Positions 1 to 7,745 of a stretch of DNA of 64,000 nucleotides are shown piece by piece; within the stretch, counting starts at the first letter, position 1; every line of letters starts with the position of its first letter. Under the pieces are notes generated by a model, which was given only the letters and a program-made list of their open reading frames with translations, did not search any database and had not been told where the DNA came from. The translations under genes and the position numbers were made by a program. The stretch comes from JBFWVR01 sp050246635 (lineage in GTDB: Bacteria > Acidobacteriota > Vicinamibacteria > Vicinamibacterales > UBA2999), in assembly GCA_050246635.1 (NCBI GenBank), contig JBFWVR010000007.1, positions 1 through 64,000 on the forward strand. The letters are read 5' to 3'.

Positions 1-1
1 G

Positions 2-367
2 CTGGCGTGGTGCCTGGCAGGGGTCCGGTCATCGCGGTTCGTGAAGAGGTGCTTTCCGGGTTCTCAGTACCTGCTGAAGGCGCACCTCGACTTCCTGATG
101 ATGACGGGACTCCTGTTCATCTTCTTCCTGGTGTTCGAGCAGATGCGGCTCACGCCTCCCGTGGTGATCGTGATGGCGATGAGCGTGGGCGCCGTCGGCA
201 ACCCGTCGGGGTTCCTCGCGCTCGCGTTCAAGCCTGACCTTCCGCAGAAGCCAACGACGATGTTCGGCGCTGTGATGGTGCTCAGCTTCACGGCCACGAC
301 GATCGGGTTCGGGGGCGCCGCGTACTGCGTGGCGCACGCCGTCATCCACGCCGCCAGCCTCAGCTAG
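2..367 (+). CDS. Membrane protein of unknown function, 5' end outside window
   Basis: The reading frame is open from the first bases of the window, so the gene's start is missing; about 121 residues are visible. The visible part contains at least two strongly hydrophobic segments (around LLFIFFLVF and the final 35 residues) joined by a short basic loop, which indicates an integral membrane protein. Small histidines (KAH, VAHAVIHAA) sit at helix edges. It is followed after 78 nt by another small membrane protein on the same strand, so the two may be co-transcribed. I do not recognise the family. A remote likeness to small multi-helix membrane enzymes such as styrene-oxide isomerase is possible but not demonstrable by eye. 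Confidence 0.6.
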   Translation: MAWCLAGVRSSRFVKRCFPGSQYLLKAHLDFLMMTGLLFIFFLVFEQMRLTPPVVIVMAMSVGAVGNPSGFLALAFKPDLPQKPTTMFGAVMVLSFTATTIGFGGAAYCVAHAVIHAASLS

Positions 368-445
368 CGATCTGAGGGGCCGTCCATGTCGGACGACCCA
401 GTGTGCACCTCGATCAGTCAACGAGACCAGGAACCCGGAGTGTGT

Positions 446-904
446 ATGCCTTACCTCGTCGGAATCGCCCTGTCCGCAGGCGTTGCCGTGTTTGCGAAGT
501 ACGTGGGCTTCGATCGCGATCGGGCCTTCTACTCCACGGTGCTGATCGTCGTCGGGTCGTACTACGTGCTGTTCGCCGCGATGAGCGGCTCGGTCCAGAC
601 GGTGCTCGTGGAGTCAGCCTTGATGGCGATCTTCGCGCTTGCGGCCGTAGCGGGCTTCAAGGGAAGTGCGTGGATAGTCGTTGCCGGGCTGGCGGGCCAC
701 GGCGTCATGGACGGCTTTCACGGAAGCTTTGTTGAGAACTCAGGCGTGCCTGCCTGGTGGCCGGCGTTCTGCCTCGCATACGACGTCGGCGCCGCCGGCT
801 GCCTGGCGTGGTTGATCGCGTCGGGCCGCCCCGTTGGCGGCGTGACCTCAGGCCCTGCTTCTGGAGCACGCGAGGCTCCAGCTCAGCCCGCCGCCGTCTC
901 CTAA
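446..904 (+). CDS. Conserved-looking four- to five-helix membrane protein, function unknown
   Basis: This 152-residue protein starts at the ATG at 446, which is preceded by a GGAG ribosome-binding site five bases upstream; an upstream in-frame ATG at 386 lacks one. Hydrophobic stretches cover most of the chain (from YLVGIALSAG to CLAYDVGAAGCLAWLIAS), so it is an inner-membrane protein with about four or five helices. The GHGVMDGFHG segment, with two histidines and an aspartate in or near a membrane helix, could be a functional site. The C-terminus is a short Ala/Pro-rich tail. It lies 78 nt after another membrane protein. I cannot assign a family. Confidence 0.7.
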   Translation: MPYLVGIALSAGVAVFAKYVGFDRDRAFYSTVLIVVGSYYVLFAAMSGSVQTVLVESALMAIFALAAVAGFKGSAWIVVAGLAGHGVMDGFHGSFVENSGVPAWWPAFCLAYDVGAAGCLAWLIASGRPVGGVTSGPASGAREAPAQPAAVS

Positions 905-968
905 CTACCTGCATATACGAGCCTTACAGGACTGAAGGCGTCCACAGAGGGCGTCTTGGTCCGAGCTC

Positions 969-997
969 TTGGACAATATTACAAAAGAAGTCATAAT
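969..997 (+). promoter_or_regulatory. Sigma70-type promoter for the XRE regulator
   Basis: TTGGAC at 969-974 and CATAAT at 992-997 are separated by exactly 17 nt in an unusually AT-rich stretch, a good match to a housekeeping promoter. It drives the XRE gene starting at 1061. An imperfect palindrome around GAGCTC (GTCC and GGAC arms, about 959-974) overlaps the -35 box. Confidence 0.65.
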
Positions 998-1007
998 CAG
1001 ACGAAAA

Positions 1008-1053
1008 CGGACGCAAACAGTCTCGGTCCGGACGAATCCGGACGGTTGCGGAC
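1008..1053 (+). promoter_or_regulatory. Four helically phased CGGAC direct repeats, candidate operator
   Basis: CGGAC occurs at 1008, 1029, 1039 and 1049, i.e. spaced 21, 10 and 10 bp, between the promoter and the XRE start. Spacing in multiples of one helical turn places all copies on one DNA face, as expected for cooperative binding of a regulator such as the adjacent XRE protein. Autoregulation is inferred. Confidence 0.5.
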
Positions 1054-1060
1054 ACCAGGG

Positions 1061-1738
1061 ATGACAGGCAGCGAACTGCGGGAGGCGCGCCGCAAGCGCG
1101 GGTGGGGACAGGTGGTCCTGGCCGAGAGGCTGGGGGTGTCGCAGCCGTACGTGTCACTGCTCGAGTCAGGGACTCGGGTCGTGACGCCGCGTCTCGCGTC
1201 GAAGCTCGTGGCCGTGCTGGGGCTGCCTCCGACGGCGCTCCCGGTAAAGGGCGAAGGCTCCCCGCTCCCGCCTGGGACGGCGGCGACCAGCCTGGCGCGG
1301 CTGGGGTATTCGGCCTTTGGCCATCTCCGGCGAGGGCGCGTTCTGAACCCTGCCGAAGTGCTGGCGCGGACCCTCCGCCAGGCGCAGCTCGAGGCGCGGC
1401 TCGTCGAGGCACTGCCCTGGCTGCTCGTCCGCTATCCGGACGTGAACTGGAACTGGCTGGTGAGCTACGCCAAGCAACACGACCTTCAGAACCGGCTCGG
1501 GTTTGTCGTCACGCTGGCGAGAGAACTGGCGGAGAACCGGGGCGATGGTGCCGCCGCGGAGAGACTTCGCGAGCGGGAACGTGTCCTGGAGAACTCCAGG
1601 CTCCAGAGAGAAGACTCGTTTGCCGGTGACGCGCTGACCGAGGCCGAGCGGCGCTGGCTGCGAGCCAACCGCTCGAATGAGGCCGCGCAGTGGAATCTGC
1701 TCTCAAACCTGAGCGTGGGTACGCTCGCCAGTGCCTGA
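1061..1738 (+). CDS. XRE-family helix-turn-helix regulator with long conserved C-terminal domain
   Basis: This 225-residue protein begins with a Cro/C1-type helix-turn-helix (residues about 1-55: LREARRKRGWGQ, LAERLGVSQPYVSLLESG), so it should bind DNA. Residues about 90-165 (ARTLRQAQLEARLVEALPWL, then WNWLVSYAKQHDLQNRLGFV) form a second conserved helical domain, and a charged C-terminal segment (LTEAERRWLRANR) follows. The ATG at 1061 is preferred because the helix-turn-helix begins there; longer starts add an unstructured tail across the promoter. The gene faces an AbiEi/AbiEii/HNH operon, and regulators with this C-terminal domain are often found near nucleotidyltransferase toxins (recollection, not checked). 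It may regulate or counteract that module. Confidence 0.8.
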   Translation: MTGSELREARRKRGWGQVVLAERLGVSQPYVSLLESGTRVVTPRLASKLVAVLGLPPTALPVKGEGSPLPPGTAATSLARLGYSAFGHLRRGRVLNPAEVLARTLRQAQLEARLVEALPWLLVRYPDVNWNWLVSYAKQHDLQNRLGFVVTLARELAENRGDGAAAERLRERERVLENSRLQREDSFAGDALTEAERRWLRANRSNEAAQWNLLSNLSVGTLASA

Positions 1739-2004
1739 CAGTCGCCGCTCATCATGAAGTCGAGCCCGCGGCACGCGCGGCGCAGGCTGCGTGAGTAATT
1801 GAGCGAACCCACAGGCGACCAGCGCGTTTGCGGTGTAAGGACTCGGAACGGAGAACCCTTACCCCAGCGCTCGTGCTAGTTACGGCGCGGATGATCTGTT
1901 CGGCGGCCGTTGGCCAGCAGGCAGGCGTCGGCGGTGCGCGCCTCGTCCAGCAGGCCTCGGTCGTGGTGCTCATAGTCACCATTCCGCCGCGCGAGCTTAG
2001 AGAA

Positions 2005-2781
2005 CTACGGGGTGATGTGCCGCGAGACAACCGCGGCTGGACGCGACGGCCACTCCCTTGCTCCCTTTGCTGAATTGCATTTCCTGCAAAGGACCTGAAG
2101 ATTCTCTTGATCCAGCGCCAGTTCTGGAAACTTGCTCCGAGGCCGGATGTGGTCGACGGTGAGGTCCCTCGTTAGGCTGATATGACGCGCACATCCCCTG
2201 CACACGCGCCCGTCACGCCTAATGACCGCACGCCGGATGGCCTGCCATTCGGGCGTAGTGTAGAAGCGCAGATAATCGAGCTGCCCCTGCACGAATTGGT
2301 CAAGCGACGCCCTGAGAAGGGCGGCAGCGGCCTCGGCCACGAGCGCCCGTCGCGGACCTGCCAGCCACTCGGCGAGGCTCAGGAGAGCCAGCGCCGACAG
2401 TCCGAACGCGAAGAACACCAGCACCCAGACCACTGGGTCAACGTTGGACTGTGTGCTGACCAGGAGCGGCGCGGCGAAGACACCAATGATGCAGGCCGTG
2501 GATGCCCGCGATGACAATAAGGCGAGCCTGTCCCTGGCAGTCTTTGGAATTGCCGCCTCCGCCGCCCCGCGCGCTGTGCCTTCGAGAAGCCTGAATCGGC
2601 TCCCGGACACCGAGAGCCGCAAGCCGTAACCCTCTCTGATGCGGGATCGCTCTTCCTTCGCACGGGCGGACCGCGCTGCCGCTGTTTCCTTCGCGATACA
2701 CCGTCGACAGCGCCGTGCTCGGGCGAAGAAGTGCTTTTCGCCCTTTCGCCGCCCGCAGGCCTCACAGGTTCGCGCGCCCAC
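2005..2781 (-). CDS. Membrane-anchored HNH endonuclease with N-terminal zinc ribbon
   Basis: The 258-residue protein has an N-terminal C-x2-C...C-x2-C zinc ribbon (C6, C9, C25, C28), a basic linker, and two hydrophobic segments (about 94-110 and 117-136). A classical HNH nuclease domain occupies 173-244, with C194/C197, the VDHI motif (D210, H211), N227, and C232/C235 followed by N236. The catalytic residues look intact. Zinc-ribbon plus HNH suggests DNA binding and cleavage; two membrane helices in the middle are unusual and would hold the nuclease at the membrane. The start is a GTG at 2781 without a clear ribosome-binding site. It lies 84 bp after the AbiEii toxin gene on the same strand, so it is probably a third gene of that operon. 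Role as an antiphage effector is inferred. Confidence 0.8.
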   Translation of the reverse strand: MGARTCEACGRRKGEKHFFARARRCRRCIAKETAAARSARAKEERSRIREGYGLRLSVSGSRFRLLEGTARGAAEAAIPKTARDRLALLSSRASTACIIGVFAAPLLVSTQSNVDPVVWVLVFFAFGLSALALLSLAEWLAGPRRALVAEAAAALLRASLDQFVQGQLDYLRFYTTPEWQAIRRAVIRRDGRVCRGCARHISLTRDLTVDHIRPRSKFPELALDQENLQVLCRKCNSAKGAREWPSRPAAVVSRHITP

Positions 2782-2865
2782 AGCGGAATTGTCTCACCAA
2801 CGATGAGCCTCTGGTGCTCGCTCGCCGCCCAAGCTCGGGCACGTAGGCTGTCGTCGATGCGCTGG

Positions 2866-3897
2866 TCAGCCGCTCCCTTCCAACTTGTTGAGTCGATGTT
2901 CGACCTCAGCAAGGGTCGCGAGAATCCGCTCGAACGGCTCGGGCTCGGACAGGTACATGTCGCGCATCGCCTGGTAGTCGCGGCGAAGGGCCGCCTCGCG
3001 TTCGGGCGGGGGCACGAGCCTGAACGTCGGCGGGACCGCCAGATCGTAGCGAGCCCAGGCGCTGCCGAAGAAGCGGCTCTTCCAGCGGACGACACGCTGG
3101 CACAGATCCGCTTGCGCGATCGCGCCTGACGCGTCTGGATGAAGGGCGAGGGCGGCCGTGTCGGCGTAGTGGCGCGCAAATCGATCCGGAGTCACCTTGT
3201 CGAAAGGGCGATGGTGCTCCGCGTGGAGAATGGTCGCCTTTTCCCAGAACGAACGGTGCAGATCGAGCGCGACGACGTCGCACCGCCAGTCGCCGAATGC
3301 CTCAGGGAGCACGTCGGCAATCCAGGGGCGAACAGAGTGGCTGGCTGTCGGCCGCTGCTCCGTCAGCGAGCCGAATTCGAGCTTCACCGACCGCTTCAGG
3401 TAGTCGAGGGCTGGCGGCTGGGTGGTCGGGTAGTGGAACAAGAGCACGGGCGAGTGCGAGTGTGCATCGACCTCGAACGTCAGCCACGGACTTTTGCTGT
3501 CGCCGAGTTGCTTCTCCACTCCCGCGGAGAGTTCTGGTGCCAGCGTGTCCCGAACGACGGTCGTGCACTTCGCTTCAGCTCGCTGCATCCATTTGCCCGC
3601 CTGGCCCTTGCTCAAGGCGGCCACCGCCTCGGGTTCATCAAGGTCGAGGAAAGCCGGCGCCAGCGAGAGGTCGATGTCCTCTGAAAACCGATTGATGACC
3701 CCGAAGACTTTCGAGAGCGACGTCCCGCCCTTGAAGACGATGGCGTCTCGAAAGGACGACTGGAACAGGATGCTGAGGAGCCAGCACACCCAGAAGTCCT
3801 TCTCGAGGATGACCGGAGCCAGTCCCCGACGGGCCGCGGCTTCGTCGATGTAGACCTTGCGCTCGGCAACCGGGAGATCGAGGAACGCCAGCGTCAT
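2866..3897 (-). CDS. AbiEii/AbiGii-type nucleotidyltransferase toxin
   Basis: The 343-residue protein matches the AbiEii family: a nucleotidyltransferase fold with GGTS at 57-60 and the metal-binding D74-x-D76 (FSEDIDLS), preceded by the family's EKDFWVCWLL helix at about 32-41. Known AbiEii/MenA-type proteins transfer nucleotides, in some cases to tRNA, and stop growth after phage infection as the toxin of type IV toxin-antitoxin systems. The ATG at 3897 overlaps the AbiEi stop by four bases (ATGA), which fixes the start. Catalytic residues appear intact. The HNH nuclease gene follows 84 bp downstream. Confidence 0.9.
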   Translation of the reverse strand: MTLAFLDLPVAERKVYIDEAAARRGLAPVILEKDFWVCWLLSILFQSSFRDAIVFKGGTSLSKVFGVINRFSEDIDLSLAPAFLDLDEPEAVAALSKGQAGKWMQRAEAKCTTVVRDTLAPELSAGVEKQLGDSKSPWLTFEVDAHSHSPVLLFHYPTTQPPALDYLKRSVKLEFGSLTEQRPTASHSVRPWIADVLPEAFGDWRCDVVALDLHRSFWEKATILHAEHHRPFDKVTPDRFARHYADTAALALHPDASGAIAQADLCQRVVRWKSRFFGSAWARYDLAVPPTFRLVPPPEREAALRRDYQAMRDMYLSEPEPFERILATLAEVEHRLNKLEGSG

Positions 3898-4502
3898 GAC
3901 GCCAGCTCCTTCAGCGGACGGTGCATCCACTCGGGCGCCAGCGTCAGGTCCTTGAGCAACGAGCGCCGATCGTCGGCTGACATCGTGCGCCGAAGCCTGG
4001 CGATTCGCTGGGGCGTGATGTGGTCCTGGCCGAGGTGGCGGAACGCCTGGATGACGAGACCGGACGGACGTCCAGCAGCCGCCATGTTGCGCGGCGTCGT
4101 GCGTCGGAGTTGGAGCGTCATCGAGCCGATTCGAATCACGCGGCTCGGGCCATCAGTGAGGAAGACCACCTTCGCGGGCACCTGCTCCGAGAGACCCAAC
4201 AGATTCGCAGCGTAGGCTCCGGATGGCTGAAGTCGGACGCGATCACGTCCGGCCAGCGCCTTCGCGAGGGCCTCCGGCGTGGGAGAGAGCCGGCCAAGGC
4301 TCGGGTGCAGCTTCGGGTAGTCGTACAGGCCTCGACCAAGTTGGCGAATCGTGCCGGCCTCGGTCTGGCGCCGGAGCGCCGACGTAATGGCCGGACGAGT
4401 GGCGAGGTCCAGAAAATGGCGTGGGGTGAAGGCCCACCCCCTACCATGCCCTCTAATGCGGTCAAGTATCGCCTTTTCAGACGATTGCGAGCGCTTCGCC
4501 AT
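3894..4502 (-). CDS. AbiEi-like antitoxin / DUF6088 winged-helix regulator
   Basis: This 202-residue protein has an N-terminal winged helix (about residues 8-60, ending in the family hallmark GRGLYDYP) and a C-terminal domain rich in basic residues (RVIRIGSMTLQLRRTTPRN). It is the expected partner of AbiEii: in characterised AbiE systems the antitoxin represses its own operon and suppresses the toxin's effect. The ATG at 4502 is chosen over an upstream GTG/ATG because the conserved part begins there and the preceding sequence is AT-rich leader DNA. It overlaps AbiEii by 4 bp. Confidence 0.85.
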   Translation of the reverse strand: MAKRSQSSEKAILDRIRGHGRGWAFTPRHFLDLATRPAITSALRRQTEAGTIRQLGRGLYDYPKLHPSLGRLSPTPEALAKALAGRDRVRLQPSGAYAANLLGLSEQVPAKVVFLTDGPSRVIRIGSMTLQLRRTTPRNMAAAGRPSGLVIQAFRHLGQDHITPQRIARLRRTMSADDRRSLLKDLTLAPEWMHRPLKELAS

Positions 4503-4510
4503 GGATTTAT

Positions 4511-4538
4511 GAAGCAAAAAGTGACACAAATTCGCTTC
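4511..4538. promoter_or_regulatory. Inverted repeat in AT-rich leader of the AbiE operon
   Basis: GAAGC at 4511-4515 and GCTTC at 4534-4538 form an inverted repeat directly upstream of the antitoxin start in a locally AT-rich stretch. AbiEi proteins are known to repress their operon through inverted repeats, so this is a candidate operator. The arms are short (5 bp). Confidence 0.35.
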
Positions 4539-4563
4539 AAATGGAAGCTCGACACTTGACAGT

Positions 4564-4630
4564 GAGAGGTACACTCGCGGGGAACCGCGCCCGTGGCGCG
4601 GCGGCGTAGCCGCCCGCGAGTGTACCTCTC
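4564..4630. repeat. Perfect 17-bp inverted repeat enclosing two smaller hairpins
   Basis: Arms GAGAGGTACACTCGCGG (4564-4580) and its exact complement (4614-4630) flank a 33-nt core that itself contains CCGCGCC-cgt-GGCGCGG and GCGGC-gta-GCCGC. The predicted fold is a T-shaped three-way junction. It lies between the AbiE operon promoter region and the end of the peptide-transport operon, so it could also act as a terminator for the leftward transcript, although there is no U-tract. Confidence 0.85.
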
Positions 4631-4690
4631 ATCGACGCTGCGCCCTCGTCTCGGCGCAAGCTCACGGCCCAGCCCCCGCTATCGCCCGCG

Positions 4691-5695
4691 TCACGCCTGC
4701 GCTTCAGCCCTCACAAGCGCCACGTCAAGTTCGCTCCACCGCCAACATGCCGAGGCATGAGTAGGCGTCACGCTCTGCAGCGGCGGGAGGTCGTGGCGGC
4801 AGCGGTCTTCGGCCCAGGCGCACCTGGGCGCGAAGGGGCAGGAGGTTGGGGCCCGGCGGAGGTCGGGTGGGGTGCCTTCGATCGCCATCAGGCGGCGCGA
4901 TGTGGAGCCGACCACGGGGAGGGCGGCGAGCAGGCCTCTCGTGTAGGGGTGGCGCGGGTTGGCGTAGAGGTCGCGCACCGGGGCGTGCTCGACGATGGTG
5001 CCGGCATACATGACGGCGACGTGGTGGACCAGGCCGGCGACAAGTGCGAGGTCGTGGGTGATCCACAGGATGGCCATGCCGAGCTCGGCCTGCAGGCGCT
5101 GCACCAGCTCGACGATCTGGGCCTGGATCGTCACGTCCAGCGCCGTCGTCGGCTCGTCGGCAATGAGCACCGCGGGACGGCACGACAGCGCCATCGCGAT
5201 CATGATCCGCTGGCGCTGGCCGCCCGAGAACTGGTGCGGGTAGTCCGACAGGCGCTCCCGGGGATTGGCGATGCCGACCCTCGTCAGGAGCGCGGCTGAT
5301 TCGTCCGCGGCGGCCTTCGCGGACATGCCAAGGTGGCGGCGCATCGGCTCCGCAAGCTGGCGGCCGATTGTCAGCACCGGGTTGAGGGACGTGAGCGGGT
5401 CCTGGAAGACCATGGCCACTTCTCGCCCACGCACGGCCTGCCATTCACGAGCCGTGAGGCCCAGCAGGTTGCGGCCATTCAGCAGGACTTCTCCGCTTTC
5501 GACGCGCCCGGGTGGGGGGACGAGGCCCATCAGAGAAAGTGCTGTGGCGCTCTTGCCGGAGCCGCTCTCGCCAACAATTGCGAGCGACTCACCGGCACTC
5601 AATGAGAACGACACTCCGTTGACGGCGTGAATCGTGCCGCGTCTTGAGTGGTACCTCGTGACGAGATCTTTGACTTCAAGGACCGGGCGACTCAT
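4691..5695 (-). CDS. DppD/OppD-like peptide ABC transporter ATPase
   Basis: The 334-residue ATPase energises the adjacent peptide permeases. Walker A is GESGSGKS (42-49), followed by the Q-loop (VFQDP), the signature FSGGQRQR, Walker B (VLIADEPT) and the H-loop (THD). The C-terminal NPRHPYTRGL segment and the cysteine cluster SCPFAPRC are hallmarks of the DppD/OppD/DppF subfamily. The ATG at 5695 has an AAGGAG site nine bases upstream. It is the last gene of the operon, 136 nt after DppC; that gap holds a small CCTCGACTTCGCTCGGGG palindrome. No second ATPase (DppF/OppF) is present nearby, so this one may act as a homodimer or share a partner encoded elsewhere. Confidence 0.92.
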   Translation of the reverse strand: MSRPVLEVKDLVTRYHSRRGTIHAVNGVSFSLSAGESLAIVGESGSGKSATALSLMGLVPPPGRVESGEVLLNGRNLLGLTAREWQAVRGREVAMVFQDPLTSLNPVLTIGRQLAEPMRRHLGMSAKAAADESAALLTRVGIANPRERLSDYPHQFSGGQRQRIMIAMALSCRPAVLIADEPTTALDVTIQAQIVELVQRLQAELGMAILWITHDLALVAGLVHHVAVMYAGTIVEHAPVRDLYANPRHPYTRGLLAALPVVGSTSRRLMAIEGTPPDLRRAPTSCPFAPRCAWAEDRCRHDLPPLQSVTPTHASACWRWSELDVALVRAEAQA

Positions 5696-5831
5696 CGCGC
5701 GGTGCTCCTTCGGGGTGGGGCTGGATCGAAGGTCACGACCCCTCGACTTCGCTCGGGGTGGCCCCATGGACACTTGGGGGCCAAGGGCACGCCCACTTTC
5801 GCCGCGCGGTTCGCAGTCGGCTTCGGCGTGA

Positions 5832-6737
5832 TCACCTCGACGACCTCCCGCCCGGGTCGAGGGCGTCCTGCAGGCCATCCCCTATGAAGTTCACGGCCAG
5901 GACCATCAGCAGAATCGCCAGGCCCGGGAAGATCGTCAGCCAGGGCTTCGTGGCCATCGTCGACTGGGCGTCCATGAGCATGTTGCCCCACGTGGGGGTG
6001 GGGGGCTGGACGCCGAGGCCGAGGAAGGAGAGAGACGACTCGAGGATGATGGCGTTGCCGACCGCGAGGGTCGCGCCGACGACGATGGGGCCGAGGGTGT
6101 TGGGGAGGACGTGGCGCCAGATGATGGCGCGGTTGGCGACGCCAGTCGACCTTGCGGCCTCGATGTAGGCGCGCTCCTTGATCGACAAGACCTCGCCCCG
6201 CACCACCCGCGCCGTGGTCATCCAGCTCAGAAGGCCGATGACAAGCGCCATGGAGCCGGCCGTGGCCTCGGTGTACGAGGCAAGCACGATGAGCAGCGGG
6301 AGGGTGGGGATGGCGTAGGCGACATCCGTTACACGCATGAAGAGGTTGTCGGTAATGCGTCCGTAGAATCCCGCGAGCGCGCCAACGGTGGCACCGATGA
6401 CAGTGGCAAGCACCGCCGAGAGCACACCGATCAGGATGCTCACGCGACCGCCGTAGAGCACCCGCGTGAAGAGGTCGCGGCCCAGGTCGTCCGTACCCAT
6501 GAGGTGCCGCCACGACGGGGCCTCGCGGATGCTGCCGAGGTCGATGGCGTCGAACTCGTAGCCGGCCAGCAGCGGCGCGGCAACGCACGCCACGGTCATC
6601 AGTCCCACGACGATGAGCGAGACGAGCGCGAGGCGATGACGCGTGAGCTCCTGCCAGACGGTCGGCGCCGGCGGCGGCTCGTCGACTACGTCGGGCGCAC
6701 CGAGCGCCTGCGCGCTGGCACGCATCAGGTCACTCAT
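5832..6737 (-). CDS. DppC/OppC-like peptide ABC permease
   Basis: This 301-residue integral membrane protein has the N-terminal OppC extension (TVWQELTRHRLALVSLIVVG, first helix) and the binding-protein-dependent transport domain, about six helices in all. The EAA loop reads YIEAARSTGVANRAIIWRHV, which contacts the ATPase. The FLGLGVQPPTPTWG motif near the C-terminus is typical of DppC proteins. Its start overlaps the DppB stop by eight bases, indicating translational coupling. Confidence 0.93.
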   Translation of the reverse strand: MSDLMRASAQALGAPDVVDEPPPAPTVWQELTRHRLALVSLIVVGLMTVACVAAPLLAGYEFDAIDLGSIREAPSWRHLMGTDDLGRDLFTRVLYGGRVSILIGVLSAVLATVIGATVGALAGFYGRITDNLFMRVTDVAYAIPTLPLLIVLASYTEATAGSMALVIGLLSWMTTARVVRGEVLSIKERAYIEAARSTGVANRAIIWRHVLPNTLGPIVVGATLAVGNAIILESSLSFLGLGVQPPTPTWGNMLMDAQSTMATKPWLTIFPGLAILLMVLAVNFIGDGLQDALDPGGRSSR

Positions 6738-7683
6738 ACCGAATCCTCGGGTCGAGCAGGCCGTAGAGCAGGTCGGCCACGAGGTTGAACACGACCACCA
6801 TCACCGACCCCAGGAGGAGGATGCCCATCAGCAACGGGTAGTCGCGCGCGAACATGGCCTGGACGAACATGCGCCCGATCCCCGGCCACGCGAAGATGGT
6901 CTCGGTGATGACCGCGCCGCTGAAGAGCGCCGCGAGGTTAAGGGCCATCACCGAGACGACGGGAATGAGCGCATTCCGCAACCCGTGCACGCCGATGACG
7001 ACTTCCTCGGGCAATCCCTTCGCCCGCGCCGTGCGGATGTAGTCCGCACGCAGGGCCTGAATCAGGCTGCCGCGCAGGTACCGTGACCATCCCGCGACGT
7101 ACCGCAGCGACAAGACGACGGCGGGCAGGATCAGGTGGAGCAGGTGATCGCCAAGGCCCGACGCGCCGACGGTTTCGGTGCCGGCCACCGGCAGCCATCC
7201 CAGCCACACGCCGAAGACGAGCTGCAGGATGAGGCCGAACCAGAAGACCGGCATGGCAATGCCGAGGAACGATCCGCCGGTGGTGAGGTGATCGAACCAG
7301 GAATACTGCCGGACGGCACTCAGCGTGCCGACGGCAAAGGCCAGCACCGCGGCGAGCAGGAACGACGCGCCCATCAGCTCCAGCGTCGCAGGCAGGCGCT
7401 CCGCAATCATCTCGCCCACCGGACGCGTCGTCGAGAAGCTGAGGCCGAGGTCGCCCTGGAGCGCGGCCGAAAGCCAGCGCACGTACTGGACGTGCACCGG
7501 CTGGTCCACGCCGAGCCGCGCGCGATACGCGGCAATGACCTCGGGATCGATGAAGCGGCCCGACTCGAGCAGCGCACCCTCGGGCCCGCCGGGCGCCGCC
7601 TGGATGACAGCGAACAGCACCAGCGTGATCCCGAAGAGCAGCGGGATCATCTGGAGGACGCGGCGGGTCAGGTACGCGGTCAC
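6730..7683 (-). CDS. DppB/OppB-like peptide ABC permease
   Basis: The 317-residue protein has the family's N-terminal MTAYLTRRVLQMIPLLFGIT segment, a long periplasmic loop carrying GLDxP-type sequence (LGVDQPVHVQYVRWL), and about six membrane helices. The EAA motif (YIRTARAKGLPEEVV) and the closing DPRIRYE are hallmarks of DppB. It forms the translocation pore with DppC. It lies 62 nt downstream of the solute-binding protein gene and overlaps DppC by 8 bp. Confidence 0.93.
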   Translation of the reverse strand: MTAYLTRRVLQMIPLLFGITLVLFAVIQAAPGGPEGALLESGRFIDPEVIAAYRARLGVDQPVHVQYVRWLSAALQGDLGLSFSTTRPVGEMIAERLPATLELMGASFLLAAVLAFAVGTLSAVRQYSWFDHLTTGGSFLGIAMPVFWFGLILQLVFGVWLGWLPVAGTETVGASGLGDHLLHLILPAVVLSLRYVAGWSRYLRGSLIQALRADYIRTARAKGLPEEVVIGVHGLRNALIPVVSVMALNLAALFSGAVITETIFAWPGIGRMFVQAMFARDYPLLMGILLLGSVMVVVFNLVADLLYGLLDPRIRYE

Positions 7684-7745
7684 GCCGAGGGCACTCTATC
7701 GCACGCCGGCCCAGCCCGCGAAGCGCACGCCCAAGAGACCGGCCG

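Noticed and set aside
1739..2004. Small gene between the XRE and HNH genes
   Set aside because: Frames here have no ribosome-binding site or recognisable domain; the region lies between two convergent genes.
2005..2781. HNH gene as a homing endonuclease in an intron or intein
   Set aside because: It is a free-standing gene with membrane helices, not embedded in another gene, and it follows the AbiEii gene.
4503..4574. Extended start of the AbiEi-like antitoxin
   Set aside because: The extra residues would come from AT-rich leader DNA with an inverted repeat; the conserved winged helix begins after the ATG at 4502.
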